Assembly: GCA_017456985.1 (NCBI GenBank)
Contig: JAFTIH010000048.1
Span: forward strand, 1-51,377
Reading direction: 5' to 3'
Source of the DNA: Clostridia bacterium
GTDB lineage: Bacteria; Bacillota; Clostridia; Oscillospirales; CAG-272
DNA length: 51,377 nucleotides
In this document: in pieces, positions 8,143-17,122 of the stretch
How the letters are laid out: every line of letters begins with the position of its first letter
Position numbering within the stretch: position 1 is the first letter of the stretch
Program-made: the position numbers and the translations under genes
The notes under the pieces: generated by a model
Seen by the model: only the letters and a program-made list of their open reading frames with translations
Told to the model about the DNA's origin: nothing
The model's database searches: none

Positions 8143-9696
8143 TTACTCTTCCTTTTTCTTGGCTCTGCGTTTTGCGACGGCGGCGTAGAGGGCGCCGCCA
8201 CCGAGTGCCAAAAGAATGGTCACGAGGAACACGAGCGCCGAAAATAAATACTGCTTTTCGGCAAGCGCACTGCCGCAGATGGTAGAGGTAAGAATGGACG
8301 GAATGCGCGCAAAAAAGGTGAGCGCGAGGAAGGGCAGAAGCTTGACGTCCGTCAGCCCGATAAAATAGGTCACGCCGTCCTTGGGAGAGCCGGGGATCAG
8401 AAAGAAGAAAAAGATGAGCCCGTACAGCTTTTCCCCCGAGAAAAAGGCAGAAAAGCGGCGCACACTGCGCTTAGAAAAGAAGAGCGACAAAAGCCGCATC
8501 CCGAATTTTTTGGTCAGAAAAAAGATGGGGATCGTACCAAGCATATTACCGAGCAGGCAGTAAAGCATCCCAGGGACGGCACCGTAAGCAAATCCTGCGC
8601 CGATCTCAAGCGGCTCGGCGGGGATGAATTTTACCATCGTTTGCGCCGCGCGAATGAGAATAAAGATAAGCTCGTCAGCCGCGCCGAAGCCGTCAAGCCA
8701 CGCACGGAACGCCTCGGGCTCTGCGAGCAGAGCAAGCAGCTCCTGACCGAAAAATACGTAGGAAAGAATACACACGAGCGCAAACAGCGCGAGCGAGCAA
8801 ATGGCGACCGTTTGTGCGCGTGAGGGACGCGTGATGCGCAAAAAGGAACGCACGTGACGCGCCGCAACACCCGTGGGACGGGGCCCCTTCCTTTCGACGC
8901 TGGGATAGAACATATCGAGCATCCCCTCGTAGCCCGCAAGCCAAGGCTTGCATTTGCCGTTGTAGTGGATGATGCGCGTGCGCTCCCGCACCGTTGCAAG
9001 CGTCCACCCCTCCTTTTCCGTCAGATCGCGGAAGGTGCGCTCGTCTAAGTTATAGACCTCCTCGGGGACGAAGAGCGTTCGCTTGCCAAAGAGAATGTTC
9101 ACCATATCCTGATCGCCCATCAAAAGAGCGCGCACGTTTTCCTCCATCACCTCCAAGATCTCCTTGACGGTGAAATCCCGTCTGATAGCGGCAAGGTTGA
9201 GGAGCATCACGCCCGAATTGATATACCGTTCTTGCTCGCCTAGGTGTAAGCGCATCTTGTTAAAGCCGTCACGAAAGCCGTGCAGGTGTCCCGATGCCGC
9301 AATATAGTGCTCCGAAAGATCCGTTTCATAAAAGGATGACAGCTCCCCAAGCACGAGAATATCGGGATCCAAATACAAACACCGCTCGACCTCCTTCGGC
9401 AAAAAGTCGAAGGCGAGCAAGCGGTAAAAGGATTCCTCAGGTAACCGCTCAAGCACGGGAATATCGGAGAAGTGGCGCTCGCGAATGCGTACGTTGTGAA
9501 TGCGTACGCAAGAGCCCTCACATTCGTCTTCAAGACGTGCGAAATCCTCTTCGTCGAGCAGGGAATGTGCCACGTAAAGCTCCGTCGGGACGCCCTCGTT
9601 CGTGTCGATATACGAGCGAAGCATCGTGCAAAGCGGGGAAAGATAGTTTTTGTCAACCGTGACCAAAAGGTTGATGAACGTTTCGTTTTGTTGCAT
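8143..9696 (-). CDS. Fusion: GT8 glycosyltransferase + VTT (TVP38/DedA-like) membrane domain
   Basis: A 517-residue protein made of two parts. Residues about 8-260 are a family-8 glycosyltransferase: the DPD metal/nucleotide motif at 110-112 in YLDPDILV, an NSGVMLLN motif near 160, GDQD at 194-197 and HYNGKCKPW near 244-252. Residues about 295-510 are hydrophobic and match the VTT (SNARE-associated, TVP38/TMEM64) family, including the segment PAEPLEIGAGFAYG and the FFFFLIPGSPKD stretch. GT8 enzymes transfer sugars to glycans or lipids; some VTT proteins move or flip lipids. A membrane-coupled sugar-lipid enzyme is a reasonable inference. The start has AAGGA upstream. It is last in a leftward run after rsmG and the pyridoxamine kinase. 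Confidence 0.85.
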   Translation of the reverse strand: MQQNETFINLLVTVDKNYLSPLCTMLRSYIDTNEGVPTELYVAHSLLDEEDFARLEDECEGSCVRIHNVRIRERHFSDIPVLERLPEESFYRLLAFDFLPKEVERCLYLDPDILVLGELSSFYETDLSEHYIAASGHLHGFRDGFNKMRLHLGEQERYINSGVMLLNLAAIRRDFTVKEILEVMEENVRALLMGDQDMVNILFGKRTLFVPEEVYNLDERTFRDLTEKEGWTLATVRERTRIIHYNGKCKPWLAGYEGMLDMFYPSVERKGPRPTGVAARHVRSFLRITRPSRAQTVAICSLALFALVCILSYVFFGQELLALLAEPEAFRAWLDGFGAADELIFILIRAAQTMVKFIPAEPLEIGAGFAYGAVPGMLYCLLGNMLGTIPIFFLTKKFGMRLLSLFFSKRSVRRFSAFFSGEKLYGLIFFFFLIPGSPKDGVTYFIGLTDVKLLPFLALTFFARIPSILTSTICGSALAEKQYLFSALVFLVTILLALGGGALYAAVAKRRAKKKEE

Positions 9697-9758
9697 CGTT
9701 TTATCCTTGTTCTAGCGTGATGCTCCAAAGACGTTCTCAAATAGGCTAACGAAGTTGT

Positions 9759-10622
9759 TTAATCGGAAAGCAGAGCCGAGAGGGAGGCAAGCTCACCCTC
9801 GAAGTTGACCCCGTACCAGAGCGCGGGATTGTTTTTTGCCGTGTTGCGGATGGTGCGGCGCACGAATTCCGCCGCGATGCCCGTTGCCTCGTAAAGCGAC
9901 CGACCGCGAAGCAGAGCCGCGCAAAGCACCGAGGAAAAGACGTCACCCGTGCCGTGATAGCCGTGCGCCACGTAGGGCTCGGACACGAAGGAAACGCGAC
10001 CGCCCTCGGCGACGGCGCAGTCGATGGCGCCCTCCTCAAGCATCACGCTCGTAAGCACCACGTCGGTACCGATGCGCTCGGAAAGCGCAAGGATCAGCTC
10101 CTCGTATTCCGCCTTCGAGGTGGGCAGTGCCGTGCCGTCCCGCCCAAGCAAAAGGAGCGCCTCCGTCACGTTGGGCGTGATGACCGAGGCACGGCGACAA
10201 AGCTTTTCCATCTCGGCGGGGAAGGTGGGGGGCAGGCAGGCGTAAAGCTTACCGCCGTCCGCCATCGCGGGATCCACGATAATGCGCGTGTCCGCATCCG
10301 CGAGCATCGTGATCACGTCGGACACGATCTCCGCTTGCGCTCCGTTGGCAAGATAGCCCGTATAAACGGCATCAAAATGGAAGTTTTCCTTTTTAAGCGC
10401 CTCTGCCATCGGCAAAAGAAATTTCGTTAGGTCCTCGCACGCGAAGGACGAAAACGCCGTATGCGTCGAGAACACGGCGGTCGGCATCACGCACGCCTCG
10501 ATCCCCGCCGCCGAAAGAATGGGAACGGCGGTCGTGAGAGAGCATTTTCCAACACCGCAAATGTCGTGTACGGCAAGCACGCGGCGCTGACCTGTAAATT
10601 GATGATCGGGGTGATTTGTCAT
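9759..10622 (-). CDS. pdxK: Pyridoxamine/pyridoxal kinase
   Basis: A 287-residue ribokinase-superfamily enzyme that phosphorylates pyridoxamine/pyridoxal in vitamin B6 salvage. Diagnostic pieces are the N-terminal VHDICGVGKCSL, the DAVYTGYLANGAQ segment, DPAMADGGKLY, and the catalytic HGTGDVFSSVL anion-hole motif near the C-terminus. The ATG at 10622 is preferred over a TTG six codons upstream because AGGGA lies just before it. It begins 14 bases after the end of rsmG, so the two are probably co-transcribed. PdxK and PdxY subtypes cannot be separated by eye. Confidence 0.88.
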   Translation of the reverse strand: MTNHPDHQFTGQRRVLAVHDICGVGKCSLTTAVPILSAAGIEACVMPTAVFSTHTAFSSFACEDLTKFLLPMAEALKKENFHFDAVYTGYLANGAQAEIVSDVITMLADADTRIIVDPAMADGGKLYACLPPTFPAEMEKLCRRASVITPNVTEALLLLGRDGTALPTSKAEYEELILALSERIGTDVVLTSVMLEEGAIDCAVAEGGRVSFVSEPYVAHGYHGTGDVFSSVLCAALLRGRSLYEATGIAAEFVRRTIRNTAKNNPALWYGVNFEGELASLSALLSD

Positions 10623-10636
10623 AAGGATCCCTGCCT

Positions 10637-11377
10637 TCAAAGCGGATTTTTTAAGATCTTTCCGTACGCGCGCGGATAGAGCGCGGGCGTCGGCTTGCTT
10701 TTCTTAACGAGCACGGTGGTGTGCGAGAAGCTCTCCCCGTCCAGGGAAGAAAGGGGCGTATCAAAAAGTCTGCCCCCGTCACCGCCGAGAAGCGGAAGGG
10801 CAGTACGTGCGCTCGCCAGCTCCTCCTTGCCGCTCTTGCCCTTCAAGGCGACGAAATCACCCTCCGTGCGCACGAAGGGAAGGCATAGCTCAGCAAGCAC
10901 GGGAAGTGCCGCTACGGCACGCGCCGTCGCCACGTCAAAGCGCTCGCGGTAACGGGCGTCCTTCGCAACGTCCTCCGCGCGCCCCGTAAGGGTCGTAAGG
11001 TTCGACAGCCCCAAAAGCTCCGCCGTCCCCGCGACGAAGGACACGCGCTTCGCGGTGGAGTCCAGCCCCGTAATGCGAAGGTCGGGTCGCGCAATGGCAA
11101 GCGGCAGAGTGGGAAAGCCCGCGCCACAGCCCACGTCGATCACCGTCGCTCCCTCGGGATAGAAGGAGGACGCCACGAGGCAGTCGATATAGTGCAAAAG
11201 GATCACGCGCTCCCACTCACGGATAGCCGTCAGATTGAACTGCTCGTTGACGGTCAGAAGATGCTCTGAGAGCTTGTGAAACGTCACGATCTGCTCTTCG
11301 TTAAGCGCCGAAGAAAGACCGTTTTTCTCTGCCGCCCGTATGAAATTGTCGATAAAAGCCTCGCGGTCGATCGTCAC
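10637..11377 (-). CDS. rsmG: 16S rRNA (guanine527-N7)-methyltransferase RsmG
   Basis: Methylates G527 in 16S rRNA using S-adenosylmethionine. About 246 residues from the chosen GTG start. Motifs: NEQFNLTAI (about 45-52), the SAM-binding VIDVGCGAGFPTLPLAI (about 79-95), the LDSTAKRV loop, and RAVA after the central strand. A longer reading frame begins at 11431, but its first 18 codons run through AT-rich promoter-like DNA, while the GTG at 11377 has AGAGGTG just upstream. It is the first gene of the leftward operon with the pyridoxamine kinase and the GT8/VTT fusion. In many Firmicutes rsmG sits near the origin beside mnmG and parA; that context is absent here. Confidence 0.92.
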   Translation of the reverse strand: MTIDREAFIDNFIRAAEKNGLSSALNEEQIVTFHKLSEHLLTVNEQFNLTAIREWERVILLHYIDCLVASSFYPEGATVIDVGCGAGFPTLPLAIARPDLRITGLDSTAKRVSFVAGTAELLGLSNLTTLTGRAEDVAKDARYRERFDVATARAVAALPVLAELCLPFVRTEGDFVALKGKSGKEELASARTALPLLGGDGGRLFDTPLSSLDGESFSHTTVLVKKSKPTPALYPRAYGKILKNPL

Positions 11378-11543
11378 GCGCGCGCACCTCTTTTCTTTGG
11401 ATTTGAATATATACAGTATAAAGGATAGCAAAAGGAAAAGTGTGGATTTTTTGTTAATTTTGCTTTTTCGCCACCCAATTGGGGAGAAACAAAAGGGAAA
11501 AAATAAAAAATCGGCAGGTTTGTGGATTTTTTAACAAAAAATA

Positions 11544-11572
11544 TTGACTAACGCTTAAAATAGTGATATAAT
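11544..11572 (+). promoter_or_regulatory. Promoter of pgk-tpiA
   Basis: TTGACT (11544-11549), 17-base spacer, TATAAT (11567-11572), about 35 bases before the pgk start. Confidence 0.85.
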
Positions 11573-11607
11573 ATCTTGGTATGAAAATTAAAAAAGGAGT
11601 ACAAAAA

Positions 11608-12915
11608 ATGGCTACTTACAACAAAAAGAGTGTCGAAGACATCGACGTAGTCGGCAAGCGCGTTCTCGTGCGCTGCGACTTCAACGTTCCTATGAAGGAC
11701 GGCGCGATCACCAGCGATAAGCGTATCGTCGGCGCGATCCCCACCATCAAGTACCTGCTTGACAAGGGCGCAAAGGTCATCCTTTGCTCTCATATGGGCA
11801 AGCCCCACAACATCCTTACCGCAGGCTACGGTCTGACCAAGAAGGAGAAGAAAAAGGTTGCCGCTCTTCCCGCAGAGGAGCAGGCTGCCGCTACCGCAGA
11901 GCTGCTGAAAAAGGCAGAGGGCGACAAGAAGAAGCTCACGCTCCGTCCCGTTGCAGACCGTCTGAACGAGCTGCTTGGCGAGGGCACCGTGACCTTCGCT
12001 GAGGACATCGTCGGCGCGGACGCAAAGGCAAAGGTTGCCGCTCTTGAGGGCGGTAAGGCAGTTCTTCTTGAGAACGTTCGTTTCGACGCTCGCGAGGAGA
12101 AGAACGACCCCGAATTCGCGAAGGAGCTTGCCGAGTACGCTGACGTTTACGTCAACGACGCATTCGGTACGGCACACCGCGCGCACGCAACCACCGCAGG
12201 CGTTGCGGCATACCTGCCCGCAGTTTGCGGCTACCTCATCGAGAAGGAGATCTCGGTGATGGGCAAGGCGCTTGAAAACCCCGTCCGTCCCTTCGTTGCC
12301 ATCCTCGGCGGCGCAAAGGTCTCCGACAAGATCGGCGTTATCAAGAACCTCATCGACAAGGTCGATACCCTCATCATCGGCGGCGGTATGGCATACACCT
12401 TCTTCCGTGCAATGGGCAACTCCGTCGGCACCTCGCTCTGCGAGGAGGATAAGCTCGACCTCGCACGCGATCTGATGGCTAAGGCACGCGAGAAGGGCGT
12501 GAACTTCATCATCCCCGTTGACAACGTGATCGCACGCGAGTACGCAGAGGACGCAATCTGCATGCGCATCTACTCCGACTCCATTCCCGACGGCTGGATG
12601 GGTCTTGACATCGGTCCCGTGACCCGTGAGCTGTTCGCAAAGTCCATCCTCGGCGCAGGCACCGTCGTTTGGAACGGTCCTATGGGCGTTTCTGAGTGGA
12701 AGAACTTTGCAGCAGGTACCGAGGGCGTTGCCGAGGCAGTTGCTAACTCGGGTGCCATCTCCATCATCGGCGGCGGCGACTCCGCGGCGGCTGTTGAGAA
12801 GCTCGGCTTCGCTGACAAGATGACCCACATCTCCACGGGCGGCGGCGCATCGCTTGAGTTCCTTGAGGGTCTTGAGCTCCCCGGCATCGCATGCCTTATG
12901 GATAAGGACGCGTAA
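11608..12915 (+). CDS. pgk: Phosphoglycerate kinase
   Basis: Converts 1,3-bisphosphoglycerate and ADP to 3-phosphoglycerate and ATP in glycolysis. 435 residues, longer than the usual 390-400. Family motifs are [11 protein letters not shown] near the start, SHMGKP, ENVRF, the [14 protein letters not shown]-type segment (here [14 protein letters not shown]), [11 protein letters not shown] and the nucleotide-binding [11 protein letters not shown]. The extra length is a Lys/Glu/Ala-rich insertion of about 40 residues after SHMGKPH, before RPVADRL. The ATG at 11608 is chosen over one at 11581 because AAAGGAG lies 8 bases before it. It is followed after 58 bases by tpiA. Confidence 0.96.
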   Translation: MATYNKKSVEDIDVVGKRVLVRCDFNVPMKDGAITSDKRIVGAIPTIKYLLDKGAKVILCSHMGKPHNILTAGYGLTKKEKKKVAALPAEEQAAATAELLKKAEGDKKKLTLRPVADRLNELLGEGTVTFAEDIVGADAKAKVAALEGGKAVLLENVRFDAREEKNDPEFAKELAEYADVYVNDAFGTAHRAHATTAGVAAYLPAVCGYLIEKEISVMGKALENPVRPFVAILGGAKVSDKIGVIKNLIDKVDTLIIGGGMAYTFFRAMGNSVGTSLCEEDKLDLARDLMAKAREKGVNFIIPVDNVIAREYAEDAICMRIYSDSIPDGWMGLDIGPVTRELFAKSILGAGTVVWNGPMGVSEWKNFAAGTEGVAEAVANSGAISIIGGGDSAAAVEKLGFADKMTHISTGGGASLEFLEGLELPGIACLMDKDA

Positions 12916-12926
12916 ATAAAAAACAA

Positions 12927-12949
12927 GGTCGGCGCCTTTTGCGCCGACC
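12927..12949 (+). other. Intercistronic hairpin between pgk and tpiA
   Basis: GGTCGGCGC pairs with GCGCCGACC around CTTTT. No T-run follows, so it is more likely a message-stability or processing element than a terminator. Confidence 0.6.
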
Positions 12950-12973
12950 GCAAAATAAAAGGAGAATACGACA

Positions 12974-13732
12974 ATGAGAAGAACCGTTATTGCAGGCAAC
13001 TGGAAAATGAATATGACGCCCTCTGAAACCAAGGCGTTCATCGAAGCGCTCGCTCCTATGGTAGCAGGCAAGGATAAGTGCGACATCGTTCTTTGCGTTC
13101 CCTTCGTTGACATCGCTACGGCTGTTGAGGCGGCAAAGGGCACCAACATCAAGATCGGCGCGGAAAACATCCACTTTGAGGAGAAGGGCGCCTACACGGG
13201 CGAGATCTCCGCAAAAATGCTCAAGGAGATCGGCACCGAGTACGTCATCATCGGTCACTCCGAGCGCCGTCAGTATTTCGGCGAGACGGACGCAACCGTA
13301 AACCTTCGCACCAAAGCGGCTCTCGCCGCAGGCTTCAAGGCAATCGTTTGCCTTGGCGAGGTGAAGGAAGAGCGCCTTTCGGGCATCACCAACGAGATCG
13401 TTCGTATGCAGACCAAGCTTGACCTCGCAGGCATCCCCGCAGAGGACCTTAAGAACGTGATCATCGCTTACGAGCCCGTTTGGGCAATCGGCACGGGTCT
13501 GACCGCTACCCCCGAGCAGGCAGATGAAACCTGCGGTGTCATCCGCGAGTGCATCGCCGAGCTGTACGGCGCAGCTGCTGCTGAGGAGATCACCATCCAA
13601 TACGGCGGATCGATGAACGACAAGAACGCCGCAGAGCTTCTTGCTAAGGTCAACGTTGACGGCGGTCTCATCGGCGGCGCATCGCTGAAGACTGACGCGT
13701 TCACGGCAATCGTTAATGCAGCCAATCTTTGA
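12974..13732 (+). CDS. tpiA: Triosephosphate isomerase
   Basis: Interconverts dihydroxyacetone phosphate and glyceraldehyde 3-phosphate. 252 residues, the normal size. Catalytic residues are visible: Lys11 in GNWKMN, His near 94 in IIGHSERR, and Glu near 165 in AYEPVWAIGTG. The phosphate-binding QYGGSM and GGLIGGASL segments follow. AAAGGAG precedes the ATG. It shares the promoter of pgk and ends at a strong terminator. Pairing pgk with tpiA is common in Firmicutes. Confidence 0.97.
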   Translation: MRRTVIAGNWKMNMTPSETKAFIEALAPMVAGKDKCDIVLCVPFVDIATAVEAAKGTNIKIGAENIHFEEKGAYTGEISAKMLKEIGTEYVIIGHSERRQYFGETDATVNLRTKAALAAGFKAIVCLGEVKEERLSGITNEIVRMQTKLDLAGIPAEDLKNVIIAYEPVWAIGTGLTATPEQADETCGVIRECIAELYGAAAAEEITIQYGGSMNDKNAAELLAKVNVDGGLIGGASLKTDAFTAIVNAANL

Positions 13733-13751
13733 TTTGTCTGTGCAAAAGGAA

Positions 13752-13779
13752 AAGGACGAGAGTGATCTCGTCCTTTTTG
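13752..13779 (+). terminator. Terminator after tpiA
   Basis: AAGGACGAG and CTCGTCCTT form a 9-bp stem followed by TTTTG. It lies at the convergent end with the AEC transporter gene. Confidence 0.85.
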
Positions 13780-13781
13780 TA

Positions 13782-14774
13782 TTACACAAGCAGTAAAAGA
13801 AGCGGCATCGTGAGGATGGACAGCGCGGTAGAAACCGTCACGAGCTTGCCCGCGTAGGCGGCGTCGCAGTCGTAGCGCTCGGCGAACATCGTCGCGCTGG
13901 ATGCAGCGGGGCAGGCGGCGAGGATCAGAACGACGCTGATCACCGTCGTATCCACCGAGGGGAAGAGAAGCGCCGCGCCCTTCATAAGGAGTAAAACGCC
14001 AAACGGCAAAAGCAGGTGGCGGAGTGCGAGGAAGAGATACATCTGTCCGTCGCGCAAAAGTCCCTTGAAGTTCGTGTTCGCAAGGCGGAGCCCGATCACC
14101 ACCATAGAAAGCGGGGCAACGGTGTCCGCGAGCATTTGGAGCGTTTCGGTGAAAAGAGAGGGAATTTTGTCTTCAATCGGCAGGAAGAAAAAGACGAGTC
14201 CCAGCGCCGCCGCGATCGTAACGGGATGCAACAGCGCGACGCGGATGGAGCGAAGCCCCTCGCGCAGGGCGATACGGCGGTCGTGGTGGTTGTTTACGCC
14301 GTCCTCGTTGAGGTCGTTTCCGTGCGTGCAGATATAGGTGCCGAGCGACCAAAGCACGAGGTTGAAGGGGATGTTATAAACGGTCGCGTACAGCGTCGCC
14401 GTGGCGCCGAAGATCGCATCGATGAGCGGAATGCCCATAAATGCAGCGTTGGAGAACACCGTCGTCATCCGCAGGATCTTTTGACGGTCAGGCGTCGCGC
14501 GGCGGAACAAAAGAAGCGCCACCACTGCAAAGAACGCGTGTGCCACGATCGAAAAGAGAAGCACCCAGCCTGCCCCGCGCAAAACGGCGGCGTCGTAGGG
14601 GCGCAGATACGCGAGAAAAACGAGAGAGGGCTGTGCGGCGTACAAAACGAAGCCCGAAAGCCCTTTGCCAAACGCCTCGGGAACGAGCTTGCATTTGCGC
14701 AAAATAAAGCCGGGGATCATTGCAAGAAAGAGAATGCCGACCCGATAGATCAAAGAAAGTGCAATATCCGTCAT
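13782..14774 (-). CDS. AEC-family transporter (auxin efflux carrier type)
   Basis: A 330-residue inner-membrane protein with about ten hydrophobic segments and a short polar loop in the middle (around THGNDLNEDGVNNHHDRR). The family is recognised by the N-terminal PGFILRKCKLVP, the FSNAAFMGIPL motif after the third segment, the second-half APLSMVVIGLRLA, and ACPAASSATMFAERYDCD near the end. AEC carriers export or exchange organic acids or amino acids; the substrate cannot be told. AAGGA precedes the ATG. It stands alone with its own promoter and converges on tpiA. Confidence 0.88.
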   Translation of the reverse strand: MTDIALSLIYRVGILFLAMIPGFILRKCKLVPEAFGKGLSGFVLYAAQPSLVFLAYLRPYDAAVLRGAGWVLLFSIVAHAFFAVVALLLFRRATPDRQKILRMTTVFSNAAFMGIPLIDAIFGATATLYATVYNIPFNLVLWSLGTYICTHGNDLNEDGVNNHHDRRIALREGLRSIRVALLHPVTIAAALGLVFFFLPIEDKIPSLFTETLQMLADTVAPLSMVVIGLRLANTNFKGLLRDGQMYLFLALRHLLLPFGVLLLMKGAALLFPSVDTTVISVVLILAACPAASSATMFAERYDCDAAYAGKLVTVSTALSILTMPLLLLLV

Positions 14775-14806
14775 AGATCCGTCCTTGTTATTTCGATAAC
14801 TTCACC

Positions 14807-14835
14807 ATTGTATCATATTTCGGTGGGCTTGTCAA
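14807..14835 (-). promoter_or_regulatory. Promoter of the AEC transporter
   Basis: Minus strand TTGACA (14830-14835), 17-base spacer, TACAAT (14807-14812). Confidence 0.8.
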
Positions 14836-14898
14836 GGCTCTTTTTGGGGGGGAATTTTATTTGGGGGAAAAACGCAAAAGGAAAAAATGAAAAAACGG

Positions 14899-14927
14899 TT
14901 GAAAAAGTAAGAAAAATTTGTTATACT
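14899..14927 (+). promoter_or_regulatory. Promoter of the CASTOR/POLLUX-like channel gene
   Basis: TTGAAA (14899-14904), 17-base spacer, TATACT (14922-14927). It is divergent from the AEC promoter. Confidence 0.8.
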
Positions 14928-14956
14928 GTAAAAAGAATGCATCAAAGGAGTACTTT

Positions 14957-17065
14957 ATGAAACGGTTACGGGAAATTATCAGTATAGTGATGGCGCGCAA
15001 TCCTGCACGACTCGTGCTTTTGGCGATCATCGTTTTAAACCTCGCGTTTCTTGCCCTTGCCGCGCTTGTGATCTCAATGCTTTCCCCCGTCAGCAACGAT
15101 ATGGGATTTTGGGAATCTCTCTACTATTCGGTGGGTATGGTTCTCGACGCGGGCTTCGTGGAGGGAGTCGTTACGGAGGATCCCACGGCGGCACATATCG
15201 CTACCATCATCATTTGCCTGATCGTCGTTCTCGTGGGTATGATCACCTTCACGGGTGCCGTTATCGGTTACCTCACCAACTTCATCTCCGACTTTATCAC
15301 AAAAGCATCGTCGGGCGAGCACGCGCTTGCTATTTCGGAGCATACGGTCATTCTTAACTGGAACAACCGCGCCTCTGAGATCATCAACGAGTTGCTTTAT
15401 AGTGAGCATGCGGAAAAGGTGGTCGTTTTGGTGAGCGAACGCCGCGACGAGATCAAAACGGAAATTGCCGAGCGCATTGCAGATACTCTGCACAAGGAAA
15501 AAATCGAACTGATCGCGGCAGAGGAAGCCGTCCTCGGCAGACGCCTTTCCCGTAGAGAAGCGCGCCGCCTTTGGCGCTTGCATGGGCTGCACAACCGACT
15601 GACTTGGATCGTCCGCCAGGGCGACGCTTTTTCCTCCAAGCAGCTGCTTGACGTTTCGCTTGACCGCGCCAAGACCATCGTGATCCTGGGCAAGGACGAT
15701 CAAAACGCCGTTTGTCGCTACGAGCGTGAGGAGCGGAGAAACCGTATGGGTAACGCGCTGACCGTCAAAACGCTGGTGCAGGTCGTGGAGCTGGCAGACG
15801 CCGAGACCTCCCGCGACGACCAGAAGATCGTCGTCGAGGTGGACGACGTGTGGACGATGGAGCTTGTGGATATGGTCATCGCGCAAAAGCGCAAGCACAA
15901 GAGCAAGTGCCAGATCGTACCCGTTCCCGTCAGCCGCATTCTCGGACAAATGCTCGCACAGTTCTCTATTATGCCCGAGCTTAACGGCGTTTACCGCACC
16001 CTCTTTTCTAACAAGGGAGGCGCCTTCTTCGGCGTTGCCAAAGAGCGCCCTGAGGATGAGGATGCTTACGTTGCACGCTTCCTTTCCACGCATCGCAAGG
16101 CGATTCCGCTTACCTATATGACCGATCGCGAGGGCGTAGATAAGCTCTTCTACGTGGCAGACCGTGAGAGCGAGCTCAAAAGCAAGACCTCGGAAAAGCC
16201 TGCGCACGGGCTTACCGTTCGCACACGCAGGGATTTCTGGATGCCCAAGCAAAACGTCATCGTTCTCGGACACAACAGCAAGAGCCGCTTCGTGATGGAG
16301 GGCTTCGACGCCTTCCGCAGTGAGTGGAACCGCGAGGGCGAGGAGATCATGAACGTGCTCGTCATCGACGACACCGCGTCGCTGGATGCGGCGGGACGGT
16401 ACGCCGAATATCCCTACGTGAGCTGTGTTGACGCCGACGTCATCAACGACAAGGATCGCATCTGCCGCGCTATTTCGGACTACGTGGATGCGCACGCCGA
16501 GGACACGAGCGTCTTGATTTTGTCGAATGACAAGGTTTCTGCCGAGGAGCTGGATGCCAACGCCTTGACCTACCTGATCTACGTGCAGGACATCGTAGAA
16601 AAGAAGGTTGCCGAAAACCCCGACTTTGACCGCGAGAAGATCGACATTGTCATCGAGCTTCTGAACCCCAAAAACTACGACGTCGTCAGCCATTACAGTG
16701 TGAACAACGCCGTCATCTCCAACCGTTACGTCAGCAAGATGGTCACGCAGATCGGTAAGGACTGCTCGCTCTACGATTTCTATTCCGATATTCTTACCTA
16801 CGATACGGGCGAGGGCGAAACCTACGAGAGCAAGGAGATCTACGCCAAGACCGTAGAGGATTTTCTCGAAGAGGTACCGCCGACCTGCACGGCAGACGCG
16901 CTCGTGCGTGCCGTTTATGAGGGCTCTCCCGAGGGCAATCGCGCGATCCTTCTGGGGTACGTGCAAAAGGGAACGGGTAAGATCACGCTCTTTGCGGGCG
17001 ACCTTGCCAAGATCTCCGTCACGCTCGGCGCCAAGGATAAGCTGATCGTCTTTTCTAACCACTAA
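14957..17065 (+). CDS. CASTOR/POLLUX-like ion channel with RCK domains
   Basis: A 702-residue membrane protein. It has a first membrane helix (about 16-42), a pore helix and filter-like segment (SLYYSVGMVLDAG, about 52-66), a second helix (about 80-115), and then a long cytoplasmic part. That part has two Rossmann-like RCK/TrkA-N units, starting near HTVILNWNNRASE (about 127) and NVIVLGHNSKSR (about 430). Instead of the K-channel TVGYG filter it has LDAG, like the ADSG/ADAG filter of plant CASTOR/POLLUX channels and their bacterial relatives. It probably passes cations under ligand control. The ATG at 14957 has AAAGGAG upstream; a longer frame from 14918 has none. It is a single-gene unit. 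Confidence 0.8.
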   Translation: MKRLREIISIVMARNPARLVLLAIIVLNLAFLALAALVISMLSPVSNDMGFWESLYYSVGMVLDAGFVEGVVTEDPTAAHIATIIICLIVVLVGMITFTGAVIGYLTNFISDFITKASSGEHALAISEHTVILNWNNRASEIINELLYSEHAEKVVVLVSERRDEIKTEIAERIADTLHKEKIELIAAEEAVLGRRLSRREARRLWRLHGLHNRLTWIVRQGDAFSSKQLLDVSLDRAKTIVILGKDDQNAVCRYEREERRNRMGNALTVKTLVQVVELADAETSRDDQKIVVEVDDVWTMELVDMVIAQKRKHKSKCQIVPVPVSRILGQMLAQFSIMPELNGVYRTLFSNKGGAFFGVAKERPEDEDAYVARFLSTHRKAIPLTYMTDREGVDKLFYVADRESELKSKTSEKPAHGLTVRTRRDFWMPKQNVIVLGHNSKSRFVMEGFDAFRSEWNREGEEIMNVLVIDDTASLDAAGRYAEYPYVSCVDADVINDKDRICRAISDYVDAHAEDTSVLILSNDKVSAEELDANALTYLIYVQDIVEKKVAENPDFDREKIDIVIELLNPKNYDVVSHYSVNNAVISNRYVSKMVTQIGKDCSLYDFYSDILTYDTGEGETYESKEIYAKTVEDFLEEVPPTCTADALVRAVYEGSPEGNRAILLGYVQKGTGKITLFAGDLAKISVTLGAKDKLIVFSNH

Positions 17066-17071
17066 AAAACG

Positions 17072-17100
17072 AAAAACACCGTCGAAAGACGGTGTTTTTT
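17072..17100. terminator. Bidirectional terminator between channel gene and pfkA
   Basis: AAAAACACCGTC and GACGGTGTTTTT pair around a GAAA tetraloop. A-runs and T-runs on both sides serve both converging genes. The 3' arm is repeated at 17102-17114. Confidence 0.9.
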
Positions 17101-17122
17101 GACGGTGTTTTTTATAGAGATC

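Noticed and set aside
7875-8285. 136-codon frame on the plus strand near the GT8/VTT gene
   Set aside because: Arg-rich C-terminal part is antisense to the real gene; no ribosome site and no family.
11548-13170. Long antisense frame over pgk and tpiA (540 codons)
   Set aside because: It is a shadow of two certain glycolytic genes in GC-rich DNA; it has no ribosome site and no recognisable motif.
15074-17062. Long antisense frame over the channel gene (662 codons)
   Set aside because: Its residues are a low-complexity His/Asp/Val/Leu mix typical of antisense GC-rich frames; the sense gene has clear motifs.
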